Shown here: positions 43,674-53,957 of the stretch, one piece after another
Layout: each line of letters opens with the position of its first letter
Position numbering within the stretch: position 1 is the stretch's first letter
Assembly (NCBI RefSeq): GCF_001263415.1
Contig: NZ_LGTE01000002.1
Location: 62,001-126,000, forward strand
Reading direction: 5' to 3'
DNA: 64,000 bases
Source: Thermincola ferriacetica
GTDB lineage: Bacteria > Bacillota > Thermincolia > Thermincolales > Thermincolaceae
The notes under the pieces: model-generated
What the model was told of the DNA's origin: nothing
Database searches by the model: none
What the model saw: the letters and a program-made list of their open reading frames with translations, nothing else
Program-made: the position numbers and the translations under genes

Positions 43674-43701
43674 TTCCCCAGGTACCGGTGGGGAATTTTT
43701 T
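43674..43701 (+). terminator. Intrinsic terminator after the lipoprotein gene
   Basis: TTCCCC / GGGGAA stem around AGGTACCGGT, followed by TTTTTTA. From 43702 to 43974 I see no gene; the sequence returns to the composition of the core chromosome. Confidence 0.65.
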
Positions 43702-43974
43702 ATGTTAACCTAATTGCCGCATAAGAGATTGTTTCATCCGGTAGATTTCGGAATATTTAAGTACTGTAAATTCCTACTTCGGAGCAATGATTGTTTTATA
43801 ATTGTGGTACCAAATCTGGCGACCGGCGGACAAAGGGGATGGGTGAATTTCATATAAAATATGGAATATAGAAAAAAATTCAGGTAGAATATAATCAATG
43901 AGCCAATCTGTTTTCGGCTGCCGCCATATATCGGTAGACGGCAGGCAGCTAATAACATAATGGGAGGCATTCTG

Positions 43975-45108
43975 ATGGTTAACCAAATACGGATAACGGA
44001 CGAGTTTTGTGAAATGGTTAAGATTGACTCCGCCTCATACAATGAGCGGAACTTTGCCGACTGGTTGAAAAACCGCTTAACCGGCATGGGTTTAACTGTT
44101 TACGAAGACAAGGCCGGCGAAATGCTTAATTCCGGGTGCGGCAACCTTATTGCCAGGCTACCCGGCAATGCCGAAGGGATACCCGCCATCATGCTGTGCG
44201 CCCATATGGATACCGTGGAGCCGGGCCGGGGGATTGAGCCTGTTGTTAAAGACGGGGTGATAACTTCTGCCGGAGACACTGTTTTGGGTGCTGATGATAA
44301 AGCCGGTATTGCTGCTATACTGGAGTGCATCCGGGTACTTCAGGAAAAAAATATTCAACATGGTGACATAGAATTGGTGTTCACCGTGGCCGAAGAATGC
44401 GGCTTGCAGGGTGTGAAACGCCTGGATTTTGATAAACTAACCGCCCGGTTTGGCTATGTCCTTGATTGTGACGGTTCAGCCGGGACCATAATCACGAAAG
44501 CACCGGCCCAGTACAGAATTAAGGCCGTAATATATGGCAAGGCAGCCCATGCGGGTATCAGCCCCGAGGAGGGCGTAAATGCCATCGTGGTTGCTTCCAG
44601 GGCCATCAGCAAGATGAAACTGGGGCGGATTGACCACCAGACCACTGCCAATATTGGTATCATCAACGGTGGAAAAGCGACTAACATTATCCCTGACATG
44701 GTCAACATTGAAGGGGAAGCCCGGAGTATTGACCCGGACACCCTGGAAAAACAGGTAGCGCAAATGTGTGGCGTGCTTGAAGAAACTGCCCGGGAGGCCG
44801 GGGCCAGGGTAGAAATAGAAAAGGAGTTTCTCTATCCCCATCTAAACCTGGCAGAAACGGACCCGGCGGTGAAATTTGCAGTACAGGCGGCCAAAAAACT
44901 GGGCCGGGAGCCAAAGCTGATCAGCACCGGCGGGGGAAGCGATGCCAACATTTTTAACGGTAAAGGTATCCCGACGGCTAACCTGGGTATTGGCATGAAT
45001 AAAGTGCACTCCACGGAGGAATATATTACCATAGAGGACTTGGTATTAAATGCCAGATACCTGGTGGAAATTGTGCAAGTGATTTCAGCAAATGGTTCGG
45101 AGGTATAA
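43975..45108 (+). CDS. M20-family metallopeptidase (PepT-like)
   Basis: 377 aa from ATG 43975 (GGGAGG at 43961-43966; the ATG at 43960 overlaps that RBS). Zinc ligands and catalytic residues: CAHMDTVEPG, GADDKAGIAAIL and the catalytic Glu pair in FTVAEECGLQG. The C-terminal STGGGSDANIFNGKGIPTANLG and HSTEEY supply the last ligands, with the usual inserted dimerisation domain in between. It probably cleaves short peptides (tripeptidase T-like). Only 2 bp separate it from the next gene. Confidence 0.88.
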   Translation: MVNQIRITDEFCEMVKIDSASYNERNFADWLKNRLTGMGLTVYEDKAGEMLNSGCGNLIARLPGNAEGIPAIMLCAHMDTVEPGRGIEPVVKDGVITSAGDTVLGADDKAGIAAILECIRVLQEKNIQHGDIELVFTVAEECGLQGVKRLDFDKLTARFGYVLDCDGSAGTIITKAPAQYRIKAVIYGKAAHAGISPEEGVNAIVVASRAISKMKLGRIDHQTTANIGIINGGKATNIIPDMVNIEGEARSIDPDTLEKQVAQMCGVLEETAREAGARVEIEKEFLYPHLNLAETDPAVKFAVQAAKKLGREPKLISTGGGSDANIFNGKGIPTANLGIGMNKVHSTEEYITIEDLVLNARYLVEIVQVISANGSEV

Positions 45109-45110
45109 AA

Positions 45111-46181
45111 ATGATCAGAATCAGGCAGGGCAAGGTGGTCAAGGTGTTGACCGAAAACCCTGTGATGAAGGAAGTCCTGGTTGCTGTCGAAGGCGGCGAA
45201 GCCAGGGCGGTGAACTACAATTTATTAACCGGTCCCGTGGCAGAAGGTGATGTGGTAGTGCTGAACACTACGGCTGTACATAAATCGCTGGGTAGCGGCG
45301 GCTGGCATTTTGTGATGGCCAATTTATCTGTCCGGGAGACTGATACCGAAGAAGCCGGGCACATTATGAAGTTGCGGTATACGCCGGGGCAGGTAAAGTG
45401 CCTGGCCGTGGAAGAAGAGGAGAGTCCTTATCATGAGGCCATAAATGCCTGTGCATCTGTTGAGGGCTTGCCGGTCATCGTCAGTACTTTGCACAGCATG
45501 TTGCCCCTGATAGCAGCGGGGATCAGGGCTATCAGCCCGAAAATCAGAACGGCCTATATTATGACGGATGGTGCGGCCCTGCCTATCTGGTTCAGTAAAA
45601 TGGTCCGCAATTTGACAGGCAAAGGGTGGATTGCAAAAACCATAACCATTGGACACGCCTTCGGGGGCGACCTGGAAGCTGTCAATATTTACACGGGCTT
45701 GGCGGCAGCGAAGGTTGCGGCCAAGGCAGATCTGGTTATCATCGGGATGGGTCCCGGCATTGTCGGGACAGGAACCAGACTGGGCTTTACCGGGGTGGAA
45801 CAGGGTGAAATGATCAATGCCGTACATGTTATGGAAGGATTGTCTGTAGCTGTACCACGAATTAGCTTTGCCGATCCCCGGGCAAGGCACCGGGGCGTCA
45901 GCCATCATTCCTTAACTGCTCTGGGCAGGATAGCATTGGCCCGGGCCAAAGTGGTACTGCCTGAACTGGAGATAGGAAAAGCGGCATTAATTAATGAACA
46001 GCTCGCAGAAAGCGGTATTACTGAAAAACATGATATTGTAGTGGAGGATGGCAAGCCGGCCGTTGACCTTGTCAAAAGTGAAGGCATAAAAGTGACTACC
46101 ATGGGTCGTGATATTGACCAGGATTTGGAGTTTTTCCTGACCGCCGGCGCGGCAGGGATTGCCGGGGCGAAACTAATCTAG
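45111..46181 (+). CDS. DUF3866 family protein
   Basis: 356 aa, begins MIRIRQGKVVKVLTENPV. The sequence contains KSLGSGGWHFVMANL and a Gly-rich IIGMGPGIVGTGTRLGFTGVEQG segment (about residues 206-228) that could bind a nucleotide or phosphate, but no assigned activity exists. It is commonly found in Clostridia near EndoQ and peptidase genes, as here. Likely cotranscribed with the M20 peptidase. Confidence 0.8.
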   Translation: MIRIRQGKVVKVLTENPVMKEVLVAVEGGEARAVNYNLLTGPVAEGDVVVLNTTAVHKSLGSGGWHFVMANLSVRETDTEEAGHIMKLRYTPGQVKCLAVEEEESPYHEAINACASVEGLPVIVSTLHSMLPLIAAGIRAISPKIRTAYIMTDGAALPIWFSKMVRNLTGKGWIAKTITIGHAFGGDLEAVNIYTGLAAAKVAAKADLVIIGMGPGIVGTGTRLGFTGVEQGEMINAVHVMEGLSVAVPRISFADPRARHRGVSHHSLTALGRIALARAKVVLPELEIGKAALINEQLAESGITEKHDIVVEDGKPAVDLVKSEGIKVTTMGRDIDQDLEFFLTAGAAGIAGAKLI

Positions 46182-46304
46182 CTTTCGGTTGATAAATTCT
46201 TTTAAGGTAACACACTGCTTTTCATATTGTTTTAGTTGCGCCAGTACTTCTTGCATTTTACCAACCAGATAGATCCTGTTTTTTACGACAATTTCGTAGA
46301 GCAT
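46173..46304 (-). CDS. Small 43-aa protein, function unknown
   Basis: Minus-strand ATG 46304 with GGGGGG a few bases upstream. The product is MLYEIVVKNRIYLVGKM, a helical middle, and KEFINRKLD at the end. It overlaps the last 9 bases of the DUF3866 gene. The frame extends upstream to 46430, but that part overlaps the EndoQ start and has no RBS. Possibly a small conserved regulator; no family recognised. Confidence 0.5.
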   Translation of the reverse strand: MLYEIVVKNRIYLVGKMQEVLAQLKQYEKQCVTLKEFINRKLD

Positions 46305-46397
46305 GCCCGACCCCCCAAAAGTACTTCTGTTGTAGAATATGCCTGTCCACGGGAAATTATGCATGCTTACGCGATTATGAAAAAGATGGAGGCGGCC

Positions 46398-47588
46398 ATG
46401 AAACAGTACTTTGTTGACTTGCATATCCATATAGGACGGACTATGGACGGTTCGCCGGTAAAAATAACAGCGGCCAGGGATTTGACCCTGGCCAACATAT
46501 TAGATGAATGTCTGTACAGAAAAGGAATTAACGTTATTGGCGTAGTCGATGCCGGGTCGCCGAAAGTGCAAAGCGACCTGATAAGATTGGTTGAGGCGGG
46601 TAGTTTGGCTCCCTTGGACAAAGGGGGGTTAAGCTACCTGGGCAAGGCTGTGCTAATACTGGGAGCGGAAGTGGAAACGAGGGAGAAAAGCGGGGGCAAG
46701 GCGCATTTTGTCTGTTTTTTTCCTACCCTGGAAAAGATGAAAAATTTTACGTCTGTAATGGCCAAATACATTAAAAACATCAACCTGAGTTCCCAGAAAG
46801 CCGAAATCACGGCGGAAAAACTGTTTAATATTGTGGATGGTTTGGGTGGGATTTTTGTCCCGGCTCATGCCTTTACACCGCATAAAAGCCTGTTCGGGAA
46901 TTGTGCTGCCCGGTTAACAGAGGTTTTTAGTCAACGGGCCATAGCCAAAATTTACGCCATCGAACTGGGGTTAAGTTCCGATACATATCTTGCTGACCGG
47001 CTGGCCGACCTTGGTGGTATAACGTTTCTTAGCAACTCAGATGCCCATTCTCTGCCGAAAATTGGCCGGGAATACAATGTGATTGATATGCAACAGGCCA
47101 ATTACGAGGAGCTTTTAATGGCTTTGAAGCGGGAAAAGGGGCGGAAAGTGACGGCCAATTACGGTTTGGACCCACGCCTGGGCAAATATCACCGGACCCA
47201 CTGCCTGGTCTGTGAGAAAATTGCAGGGGGAGCCCCTCCGGTTCTCAGGTGTGAGTATTGTGGAAGTGATAAAATTGTAAAAGGGGTGCTGGACCGGCTT
47301 GAAGAAATAGCCACCTATCGTGAACCGGTAAGCCCGGACCACAGACCGCCATATCACTATCAGGTGCCCTTAAGTTTTGTGCCCGGGGTCGGTAGAAAAA
47401 CTGTAGACAAACTTTTGCAGTGCTTTGGAACGGAAATGGAGATACTGCATTCTGCTTCTGAGGAAGATCTGGAAAAAGTTGCAGGAAAGAAAATAGCATC
47501 TCTGCTCTGCCTGGCCCGTTCCGGTAAGGCGGAATTAACGGCAGGTGGCGGGGGCCGCTACGGCAAAATGTTAATCAGGGAGGAATAA
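46398..47588 (+). CDS. Endonuclease Q-family PHP-domain protein
   Basis: 396 aa from ATG 46398 (GGAGG at 46388-46392). The N-terminal PHP domain has VDLHIHIGR with metal-binding histidines, AEVETREK, FVPAHAFTPHKS and SNSDAHSL. A zinc finger follows (CLVCEK ... CEYCGS), and the C-terminus has a helix-hairpin-helix-like segment (FVPGVGRKTVDKLLQCFG). This is the EndoQ layout: a nuclease that cuts 5' of deaminated bases (uracil, hypoxanthine) in DNA. Older annotations call it TIGR00375 or a UvrD-like protein. Confidence 0.85.
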   Translation: MKQYFVDLHIHIGRTMDGSPVKITAARDLTLANILDECLYRKGINVIGVVDAGSPKVQSDLIRLVEAGSLAPLDKGGLSYLGKAVLILGAEVETREKSGGKAHFVCFFPTLEKMKNFTSVMAKYIKNINLSSQKAEITAEKLFNIVDGLGGIFVPAHAFTPHKSLFGNCAARLTEVFSQRAIAKIYAIELGLSSDTYLADRLADLGGITFLSNSDAHSLPKIGREYNVIDMQQANYEELLMALKREKGRKVTANYGLDPRLGKYHRTHCLVCEKIAGGAPPVLRCEYCGSDKIVKGVLDRLEEIATYREPVSPDHRPPYHYQVPLSFVPGVGRKTVDKLLQCFGTEMEILHSASEEDLEKVAGKKIASLLCLARSGKAELTAGGGGRYGKMLIREE

Positions 47589-47591
47589 GGT

Positions 47592-48275
47592 TTGCAAACA
47601 AATTTTATCGGTGTTAATGTAACGGCGAATGCCACGGGAGCAGTAGCCGCAGCCATGATGGGGCACCTGGTTATGGTAGTGGACGTGATTGATATGTCGA
47701 CTACCCTGGAAGCTGCTCTGGATGCGGGGGCGGTTGCTGTATTTGGGGCCAGTCCCGACAGCTCCCGGGCGCCGGTGGACTTAAATCCGGAAAAAATAGG
47801 CATGGAAGCCGGCAGTATTGCTTTACGGAATGGTACAGAGGTAGTATTGATATCCGAACCCAGGGTCGGTACAGATGAAGAACGGCTGCAGCGGGCAAGC
47901 AAGGCGGTAGCGGGGATAAAAAAATCAGGTGCCCGGATTGCGGCGGTGGTTCCCAACAATGGGGCGGAAACGGCCAAACTGGTGGATTTTAAAAATAAGG
48001 TGGTACTGGCTGTAACCGACACGGGTGGTGTTGCCTATGATGCCGCATTTAACGCGGGAGCGCCGGCAGTAGTTACGGGGACTATTGCCAGGACCATGCA
48101 GAAAAGAGGAATAAAACCTGCCCATGACGCCGCTGCCCGGGCAGTGGAACAGGCTTCCCGGCTGGGTGTGGGTATTACGGTGGTAGCAGCCACGGCGAAT
48201 TCGCTGGAAGATATCCTGGCCGCCGAATATATTGCCCGGCTCATTCTGGAGAAGGGCTTTACCCAACTTAAATAG
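47592..48275 (+). CDS. Conserved protein resembling 2-phosphosulfolactate phosphatase (ComB)
   Basis: 227 aa from TTG 47592 with GGGAGG near 47578. The N-terminal MVVDVIDMSTTLEAALDAGA recalls the ComB motif VVIDVLRATTT...ALANGA, and the Ala/Gly-rich alpha/beta pattern continues to the end (GIKPAHDAAARAVEQASRLG). ComB hydrolyses phosphosulfolactate in coenzyme M synthesis; that pathway is not expected here and the key residues differ, so the activity is unknown. Follows the EndoQ gene by 3 bp. Confidence 0.55.
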   Translation: MQTNFIGVNVTANATGAVAAAMMGHLVMVVDVIDMSTTLEAALDAGAVAVFGASPDSSRAPVDLNPEKIGMEAGSIALRNGTEVVLISEPRVGTDEERLQRASKAVAGIKKSGARIAAVVPNNGAETAKLVDFKNKVVLAVTDTGGVAYDAAFNAGAPAVVTGTIARTMQKRGIKPAHDAAARAVEQASRLGVGITVVAATANSLEDILAAEYIARLILEKGFTQLK

Positions 48276-48359
48276 TGGTGGCCACATTTTTGGTATAATT
48301 ATCAACCAACCCCCATACTTATTTCACAGGACAAGGTTATTTTGGTGAAGGGGGTGCCG

Positions 48360-48995
48360 GTTGTGCTACTACGTTTAAAACGTGCATGTAGGCAATATTT
48401 TAGAAACAATTGGCTGTTGGGTTTAATATTGGTCATATTTTTCATGGCCGGTCTTATTTTTGGAGCAATAGGAGCAAAAAGTCTGGACCAGGGCATGAAG
48501 AACGAACTGTCAAAGACAATGCAAAACTTTATTACCAAGGTGCCGGGACTGTCGCTCGATAAAAAAGCAGCTATAAAGGGATCTTTAGTGCAAAATATGT
48601 ATGTCATTCTGACCATGTACATTTTGGGGCTCAGTGTGGTTGGTGGCATACTGGTTCCCGTATTGGTATTCACCCGGGGGTTTACCCTGGGCTTTACCGT
48701 GGGTTTTTTGGCCTATGACCAGGCCTGGAAAGGGGTGCTGTTATCGATAGTATTGGTAATCCCCCAAAATCTGATCTTTATTCCCGTTTTATTGATTAGC
48801 GGTATGTTTACCCTGACTTTTTCGGTTTTTTTTGCTAAAAACAGGTTTATGTTCAGGGAATTTGAAGTAGGCCGGCCGGCGCTCTTTTATACCGTTGGTA
48901 TGGGGTGTGCGGCAGTGATGACTGGTGCGGGATGCCTGATGGAAGCCTATATTACCCCGTCCCTCATCAAATATTCCATAGCTTTGCTGTTTTGA
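48360..48995 (+). CDS. spoIIM: Stage II sporulation protein M
   Basis: About 211 aa; GTG 48360 is placed 8 bp after GGGGG, the upstream GTG 48342 being an alternative. Integral membrane protein with five or six helices (cores about residues 20-40, 85-105, 108-125, 130-155, 180-205). SpoIIM forms the DMP complex with SpoIID and SpoIIP that remodels septal peptidoglycan for engulfment. It starts the Bacillus-like order spoIIM - yqzK-like - xerD - deoB - punA; the fur gene usual in Bacillus is absent. Confidence 0.9.
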   Translation, partial: VVLLRLKRACRQYFRNNWLLGLILVIFFMAGLIFGAIGAKSLDQGMKNELSKTMQNFITKVPGLSLDKKAAIKGSLVQNMYVILTMYILGLSVVGGILVPVLVFTRGFTLGFTVGFLAYDQAWKGVLLSIVLVIPQNLIFIPVLLISGMFTLTFSVFFAKNRFMFREFEVGRPALFYTVGMGCAAVMTGAGCLMEAYITPSLIKYSIALLF

Positions 48996-49064
48996 CATAT
49001 TACCCGGATAAGTTCTAAATTGCCCCTGACCACATATAAATTAATTAGAAAAGATACTTGATAT

Positions 49065-49364
49065 ATGTCAGGGAAGCGGGGGATAAGGGTGTTTTTCATA
49101 TTGAGAAACAAAACCAAAGAAAAAATTACTTTTGGGATTAGAATATTAATTACGATTGTTATTCTTGGTATGGTCATCACTCATCTTTACGGGATTTATA
49201 ACGGATATGTTTTTACCAGCCAGCGATTATTAAGAGAGGATAAACCAAGTGGCAACCCCATGCGGGTAGAACAAACGCAAACTGCCGGTGACAAGGAGAT
49301 GAAGACCGACAACCTGCTGGATGAATTTGTGGTCAAATTAAAGGATTTCTATAAGAAGGATTAG
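49065..49364 (+). CDS. Small membrane protein, YqzK/DUF4227-like position
   Basis: Up to 99 aa from ATG 49065; a TTG at 49101 is an alternative. One transmembrane helix (IRILITIVILGMVITHLYGIYNGY, residues about 25-45 for the core) and a charged C-terminal tail ending KLKDFYKKD. In Bacillus the small protein YqzK lies between spoIIM/fur and xerD; the location and architecture match, but sequence identity could not be tested. Confidence 0.6.
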   Translation: MSGKRGIRVFFILRNKTKEKITFGIRILITIVILGMVITHLYGIYNGYVFTSQRLLREDKPSGNPMRVEQTQTAGDKEMKTDNLLDEFVVKLKDFYKKD

Positions 49365-49400
49365 AAAAAAAGGAATTCAATGGTGCATTGTGGAAAAAAA

Positions 49401-49433
49401 TAGAGTAGCACTGGCTACTCTATTCTAGTTTTA
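49401..49433 (+). terminator. Intrinsic terminator before xerD
   Basis: Perfect 9-bp stem TAGAGTAGC / GCTACTCTA with an ACTG loop, followed by TTCTAGTTTT. Confidence 0.75.
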
Positions 49434-49483
49434 CCCTGCAATTGACGAAGCCACTGAAAAATTGGTGGAAAAGGGGTATTTTT

Positions 49484-50371
49484 ATGAAAGCCTTAATAGA
49501 AGAATTTATTTATTACCTGACTGTTGAACGGGGATTGGCGGAAAATACTTTGGAATCCTATGCCCGCGATTTGGAGCGGTACAGCGCCTTTCTGTCCAAG
49601 CACGGGATAACTAAATTTGCAGCAACAAACAAGACAAATGTTATGGCCTACCTGTTGCATCTGCAAAAACAGGGCAAAGCCACATCCACGATTTCGAGGC
49701 ATCTGGCTTCCCTGAAATCTTTTTATCAGTACCTGCTGCGGGAGAAACATATCGAACAGGATCCTACCGTAAACCTGGAGTCGCCAAAGCTGCAAAAGAA
49801 ACTGCCCAGGGTTCTTTCCGTAGAAGAAGTTGAAATACTGTTGAATCAACCAAGGTTAAATGAACCTGCCGGGTCCCGTGATAAAGCCATGCTGGAATTG
49901 TTGTACGCTACGGGCATTAGGGTAAGTGAATTGATATCCCTGGATCTGGACCATGTCAACCTGGAAATGGGTTATGTCCGGTGTTTCGGCAAGGGTTCAA
50001 AGGAAAGGATCATTCCCATCGGGTCTCTGGCGAAGAAATATGTGGAAGAATATTTGCACCGGGGCAGAGTTAGACTAATTAAGTCCAAAGGAGAAACGGC
50101 CCTTTTTGTTAACCACCATGGCCGGCGCATGACCAGGCAGGGTTTTTGGAAAATAATTAAAAAATATGCCAGGGAAGCGGGTATTAAGAAAGATATTACC
50201 CCGCATACCCTGCGGCATTCTTTTGCGACCCACCTGTTGGAAAACGGCGCCGACCTGAGATCTGTTCAGGAAATGCTGGGCCATGCAGATATAACTACCA
50301 CCCAAATATATACACACCTGACCAGAGGGCGGTTAAGAGAAGTTTATTCCAAGACACATCCAAGAGCTTAG
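49484..50371 (+). CDS. xerD: Tyrosine recombinase XerD
   Basis: 295 aa from ATG 49484. It resolves chromosome dimers at dif with its partner XerC (not in the window). The N-terminal SAM-like core-binding domain (about residues 1-90) precedes the catalytic domain with [11 protein letters not shown] (Arg), [15 protein letters not shown] (His, Arg), [13 protein letters not shown] (His and nucleophilic Tyr). Followed after 16 bp by deoB, as in Bacillus ripX-drm. Confidence 0.93.
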   Translation: MKALIEEFIYYLTVERGLAENTLESYARDLERYSAFLSKHGITKFAATNKTNVMAYLLHLQKQGKATSTISRHLASLKSFYQYLLREKHIEQDPTVNLESPKLQKKLPRVLSVEEVEILLNQPRLNEPAGSRDKAMLELLYATGIRVSELISLDLDHVNLEMGYVRCFGKGSKERIIPIGSLAKKYVEEYLHRGRVRLIKSKGETALFVNHHGRRMTRQGFWKIIKKYAREAGIKKDITPHTLRHSFATHLLENGADLRSVQEMLGHADITTTQIYTHLTRGRLREVYSKTHPRA

Positions 50372-50387
50372 ACAGGAGGGCGATTGA

Positions 50388-51578
50388 ATGGACATAGGCA
50401 AAATAACTCTAATAGTGTTGGACAGTGTTGGGGCAGGAGAACTGCCGGATGCCGATAAATATGGCGACCGGGGAAGTAATACCCTCGGAAATACAGCCAG
50501 GGCTGTAGGTGGTTTAAAACTTCCCAACTTACAGCAGTTAGGGCTGGGTAATATTATAGACATTGAAGGAGTTAGTCCCGATGAAGCCCCTGCGGGGGCG
50601 TTCGGCAAAATGGCTGAAGTTTCCGCCGGAAAAGATACAACTACCGGACACTGGGAAATAACCGGTATTATTCTGGACAGGCCTTTTCCGGTGTATCCCC
50701 ACGGTTTTCCGCAGGACCTGATCAAAGAATTTGAACGCCGGATAAATCGGAAGACCCTGGGCAATGAAGTTGCCTCGGGAACGGAAATTATTGCCCGCCT
50801 GGGCAAAGAACATATGGAAACGGGCTATCCGATAGTCTATACTTCCGCTGATAGCGTTTTTCAGATAGCGGCCCACGAAGCGATAATCCCCGTGGACGAG
50901 CTGTATAAAATGTGCCGTATTGCCCGAGAAATGCTCGCCGGTCCTCATGCCGTAGGTCGGGTCATTGCCCGGCCTTTTATTGGGCAGCCCGGCAATTTTC
51001 AAAGGACAGCCAACAGGCACGATTTTTCCCTTTCCCCACCGGGGAAAACGGTTCTGGATTTGTTGAAAGACAATGGCCTAAATGTAACAGCCATAGGCAA
51101 GATACAGGATATTTTCAATAACCAGGGCATTACTGAAGCTATACATACGAAAAGCAATATGGAGGGCGTTGACAAAACCATTGCAGCGATGCAAAAGAAG
51201 GCAACAGGACTTATCTTTACCAATCTGGTAGAATTTGATTCTTCCTTTGGCCATCGCAACGACCCTGCCGGTTATGCTAGGGCCCTGGAGGAGTTTGACA
51301 GTCGACTGCCGGAAATTCTTGAACAAGTCGGGGAAAAGGATATTCTGATTATTACCGCTGACCACGGATGCGACCCGACCACAGAAAGTACGGACCATTC
51401 CAGGGAGTATGTTCCCCTGTTGGTCTACGGTCCCATGATAGCAGAAGGCACAAATCTGGGTACCAGAGCAACTTTTGCCGATGTGGGGGCAACTATTGCT
51501 GATTTTTTCGGTTTTAAACTGGAGCACGGGACAAGCTTTAAAAACCAGGCGCTGAAAGCAGGCGTTATCCAACCATGA
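50388..51578 (+). CDS. deoB: Phosphopentomutase
   Basis: 396 aa, standard length. It interconverts (deoxy)ribose 1-phosphate and 5-phosphate. Alkaline-phosphatase fold with metal sites in [25 protein letters not shown] (start, split over two loops), the phosphothreonine region [10 protein letters not shown] (about residues 80-90), and the C-terminal [24 protein letters not shown] ligands. With punA and pdp it forms a nucleoside salvage operon. Confidence 0.95.
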   Translation: MDIGKITLIVLDSVGAGELPDADKYGDRGSNTLGNTARAVGGLKLPNLQQLGLGNIIDIEGVSPDEAPAGAFGKMAEVSAGKDTTTGHWEITGIILDRPFPVYPHGFPQDLIKEFERRINRKTLGNEVASGTEIIARLGKEHMETGYPIVYTSADSVFQIAAHEAIIPVDELYKMCRIAREMLAGPHAVGRVIARPFIGQPGNFQRTANRHDFSLSPPGKTVLDLLKDNGLNVTAIGKIQDIFNNQGITEAIHTKSNMEGVDKTIAAMQKKATGLIFTNLVEFDSSFGHRNDPAGYARALEEFDSRLPEILEQVGEKDILIITADHGCDPTTESTDHSREYVPLLVYGPMIAEGTNLGTRATFADVGATIADFFGFKLEHGTSFKNQALKAGVIQP

Positions 51579-51738
51579 GTTATCCGAACCAGTAGAAATT
51601 TATTAGAACCACGGAGTACACGGAGGACACGGAGAATTATTTAATAGAATCTGTGGTGATTTTTTTGGAGCAACGGTTCTTTCACCGCTACAGTTAGCGG
51701 CACAGACTTTATAAACATATATAGGGGGACTGGTACAT
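51579..51738 (+). other. Short intergenic region with ACGGAG repeats and terminator-like hairpin
   Basis: ACCACGGAG, ACACGGAGG and ACACGGAG follow each other near 51604-51633. ACCAC (51605) can pair with GTGGT (51654) ahead of a run of seven Ts near 51660. Similar ACGGAG arrays are frequent intergenic repeats in bacteria. The strong GGGGGA RBS of punA lies near 51724. Confidence 0.45.
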
Positions 51739-52563
51739 ATGTCGGAAAAAGCAAAATTTCAGGAGACAGTAAATTTTATCAGGGATAAGTTTACCGAGAA
51801 GGCAGATTTGGCCATGATTTTAGGCAGCGGTTTAGGTATTCTTGCCGATGCCGTGGAAGATAAAAAAGTTATAGATTATAAGGATATCCCTAATTTTCCC
51901 GTTTCAACAGTGGAAGGCCACGCCGGCCAGTTGGTTTTCGGGCGGCTGGAAGGGAAAAAGGTTTTGCTTATGAACGGGCGGTTCCATTATTATGAGGGAT
52001 ATCACATTAAAGAAGTGGTGTATCCGGTACGGGTGATGCAGTTATTGGGGATAAAAATCCTGCTTGTTACCAACGCCGCAGGTGGTATCAACCATGCCTT
52101 TGCGCCGGGAGACCTAATGATTATTGAAGACCATATCAATTTAATGGGTACCAACCCGTTGCTGGGGCCCAATGAAGAGGAGTTCGGCCCCAGGTTTCCT
52201 GATATGTCTGAGGCTTATAACAAGGGTTTGCGGAAACTGGCCGAAAGAGTGGCCAGGGAAGAAAAGATTGAATACAGGAAAGGCGTATATGCCGGGTTGG
52301 CGGGTCCTTCTTACGAAACTCCGGCGGAAATAAAGTACCTCCGGTATATCGGCGCTGATGCCGTGGGAATGTCCACGGTGCCCGAAGTAATAGTGGCTAA
52401 TCATGGAGGTATGCGGGTGCTGGGCATTTCCTGCATAACCAACATGGCAGCCGGAGTACTGCCGCAGAAACTTAGTCATGAGGAAGTAATGGAAACAGCT
52501 AACCGGGTAAGGGATAAGTTTATCAAGCTGGTTAGGGGCATTGTCCGAGAGGTGAAAATTTAG
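51739..52563 (+). CDS. punA: Purine nucleoside phosphorylase
   Basis: 274 aa. It phosphorolyses purine (deoxy)nucleosides to base and pentose 1-phosphate. PNP type I motifs: [13 protein letters not shown] (phosphate loop), [39 protein letters not shown] and [12 protein letters not shown]. Its stop codon shares one base with the GTG of the next gene. Confidence 0.94.
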   Translation: MSEKAKFQETVNFIRDKFTEKADLAMILGSGLGILADAVEDKKVIDYKDIPNFPVSTVEGHAGQLVFGRLEGKKVLLMNGRFHYYEGYHIKEVVYPVRVMQLLGIKILLVTNAAGGINHAFAPGDLMIIEDHINLMGTNPLLGPNEEEFGPRFPDMSEAYNKGLRKLAERVAREEKIEYRKGVYAGLAGPSYETPAEIKYLRYIGADAVGMSTVPEVIVANHGGMRVLGISCITNMAAGVLPQKLSHEEVMETANRVRDKFIKLVRGIVREVKI

Positions 52564-53888
52564 TGCGGGCTTACGATATTATTTTAAAAAAGAGAAACGG
52601 ACAGGAACTGTCCACTGAAGAAATCAACTTCCTCATTGAGGGATATATGTCCGGTAAGGTAGCTGATTACCAGATGTCCGCCTGGGCCATGACTGTGTTT
52701 TTCCGGGGAATGACCGAGCGGGAGACGGCCGACCTGACTATGGCCATGGTTAGGTCAGGGGAACAGGTGAACCTCTCACCTATCGAGGGGATAAAAGTAG
52801 ACAAGCATTCTACTGGGGGCGTGGGAGACAAAACTACCCTTGTACTTGGCCCACTGGTAGCGGCAGCTGGGGTGCCGGTGGCCAAAATGTCGGGCCGGGG
52901 TCTGGGGCATACCGGCGGAACCATTGACAAGCTGGAATCAATTCCCGGTTTTCAAACGGGAATTAAGAAGGAACAGTTTTTCAACAATGTAAACCAAATA
53001 AAAATTGCCGTGGCCGGGCAGACGGGCAACCTCACGCCTGCTGATAAAAAATTGTATGCTTTACGCGATGTTACGGCCACGGTAGATTCAATTCCCCTTA
53101 TTGCCAGCAGTATCATGAGCAAAAAAATAGCTGCCGGAGCTGACGCCATAGTGCTGGATGTAAAAACAGGCTGTGGTGCTTTTATGAAAACAGAAGAAGA
53201 TGCTTTTAAGCTTGCCGCCACCATGGTTGGCATCGGCGCCAAGGTAGGCCGGAAAACAACAGCGGTAGTAACCGATATGGACCAGCCTTTGGGCAACACT
53301 GTAGGCAATGCTCTGGAAGTAAAAGAAGCTATTTTGACTCTTAAAGATAAAGGTCCGGCCGACCTGACGGAATTGTGTTATACGTTAGGCAGTAGAATGC
53401 TTGTACTTGGAGGCAGGGCGAATACTTACGACGAAGGCCGGAAAATTTTGGAGGAGTTGTTGAAATCCGGGGCGGCCCTGTCGAAATTGAAAGAACTGGT
53501 GGAAGCCCAGGGCGGCGATGGTACTGTTATCGAAAACGAAGAACTATTGCCGGAAGCGAAGTATTCCTTGCCGCTTAAAGCAGCGGCAGACGGTTATGTC
53601 TATGCCATTAATGCAGAACAGGTGGGTATAGCTGCCATGGTACTGGGAGCAGGCCGCGAAACAAAAGAAGACGTTATCGACCCGGCTGTGGGCATTATAA
53701 TTAACAAAAAACGGGGCGAGGAAGTCAAGTCAGGAGAAATATTGGCTACCATTTACTATAACGATGAACATAGAGCGAGGGATGCAGAGCGTATACTACT
53801 GGCAGCTTATACAATAAAAAATGAAAAACCCCTTGACCGCCCGTTAATTTTTGGGTATGTCGATGAGACGGGAAGTTATAGGATATAA
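52563..53888 (+). CDS. pdp: Pyrimidine-nucleoside phosphorylase
   Basis: 441 aa from GTG 52563. Phosphorolysis of uridine, deoxyuridine and thymidine. Family motifs: [21 protein letters not shown] (phosphate site, split over a loop), [44 protein letters not shown] and the C-terminal PYNP domain. Together with deoB and punA it completes a nucleoside degradation unit. Confidence 0.93.
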   Translation: MRAYDIILKKRNGQELSTEEINFLIEGYMSGKVADYQMSAWAMTVFFRGMTERETADLTMAMVRSGEQVNLSPIEGIKVDKHSTGGVGDKTTLVLGPLVAAAGVPVAKMSGRGLGHTGGTIDKLESIPGFQTGIKKEQFFNNVNQIKIAVAGQTGNLTPADKKLYALRDVTATVDSIPLIASSIMSKKIAAGADAIVLDVKTGCGAFMKTEEDAFKLAATMVGIGAKVGRKTTAVVTDMDQPLGNTVGNALEVKEAILTLKDKGPADLTELCYTLGSRMLVLGGRANTYDEGRKILEELLKSGAALSKLKELVEAQGGDGTVIENEELLPEAKYSLPLKAAADGYVYAINAEQVGIAAMVLGAGRETKEDVIDPAVGIIINKKRGEEVKSGEILATIYYNDEHRARDAERILLAAYTIKNEKPLDRPLIFGYVDETGSYRI

Positions 53889-53926
53889 CCTGAAGCCCCC
53901 TTATACGGAAGGGGGCTTCAGGTTAT
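53885..53926. terminator. 18-bp perfect palindromic terminator
   Basis: ATAACCTGAAGCCCCCTT / AAGGGGGCTTCAGGTTAT, arms 53885-53902 and 53909-53926. There is no T run, but the stem is very stable; it separates convergent units. Confidence 0.7.
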
Positions 53927-53957
53927 CCGAAAAAAATTTAATGGAAGAGGGCTAAAA

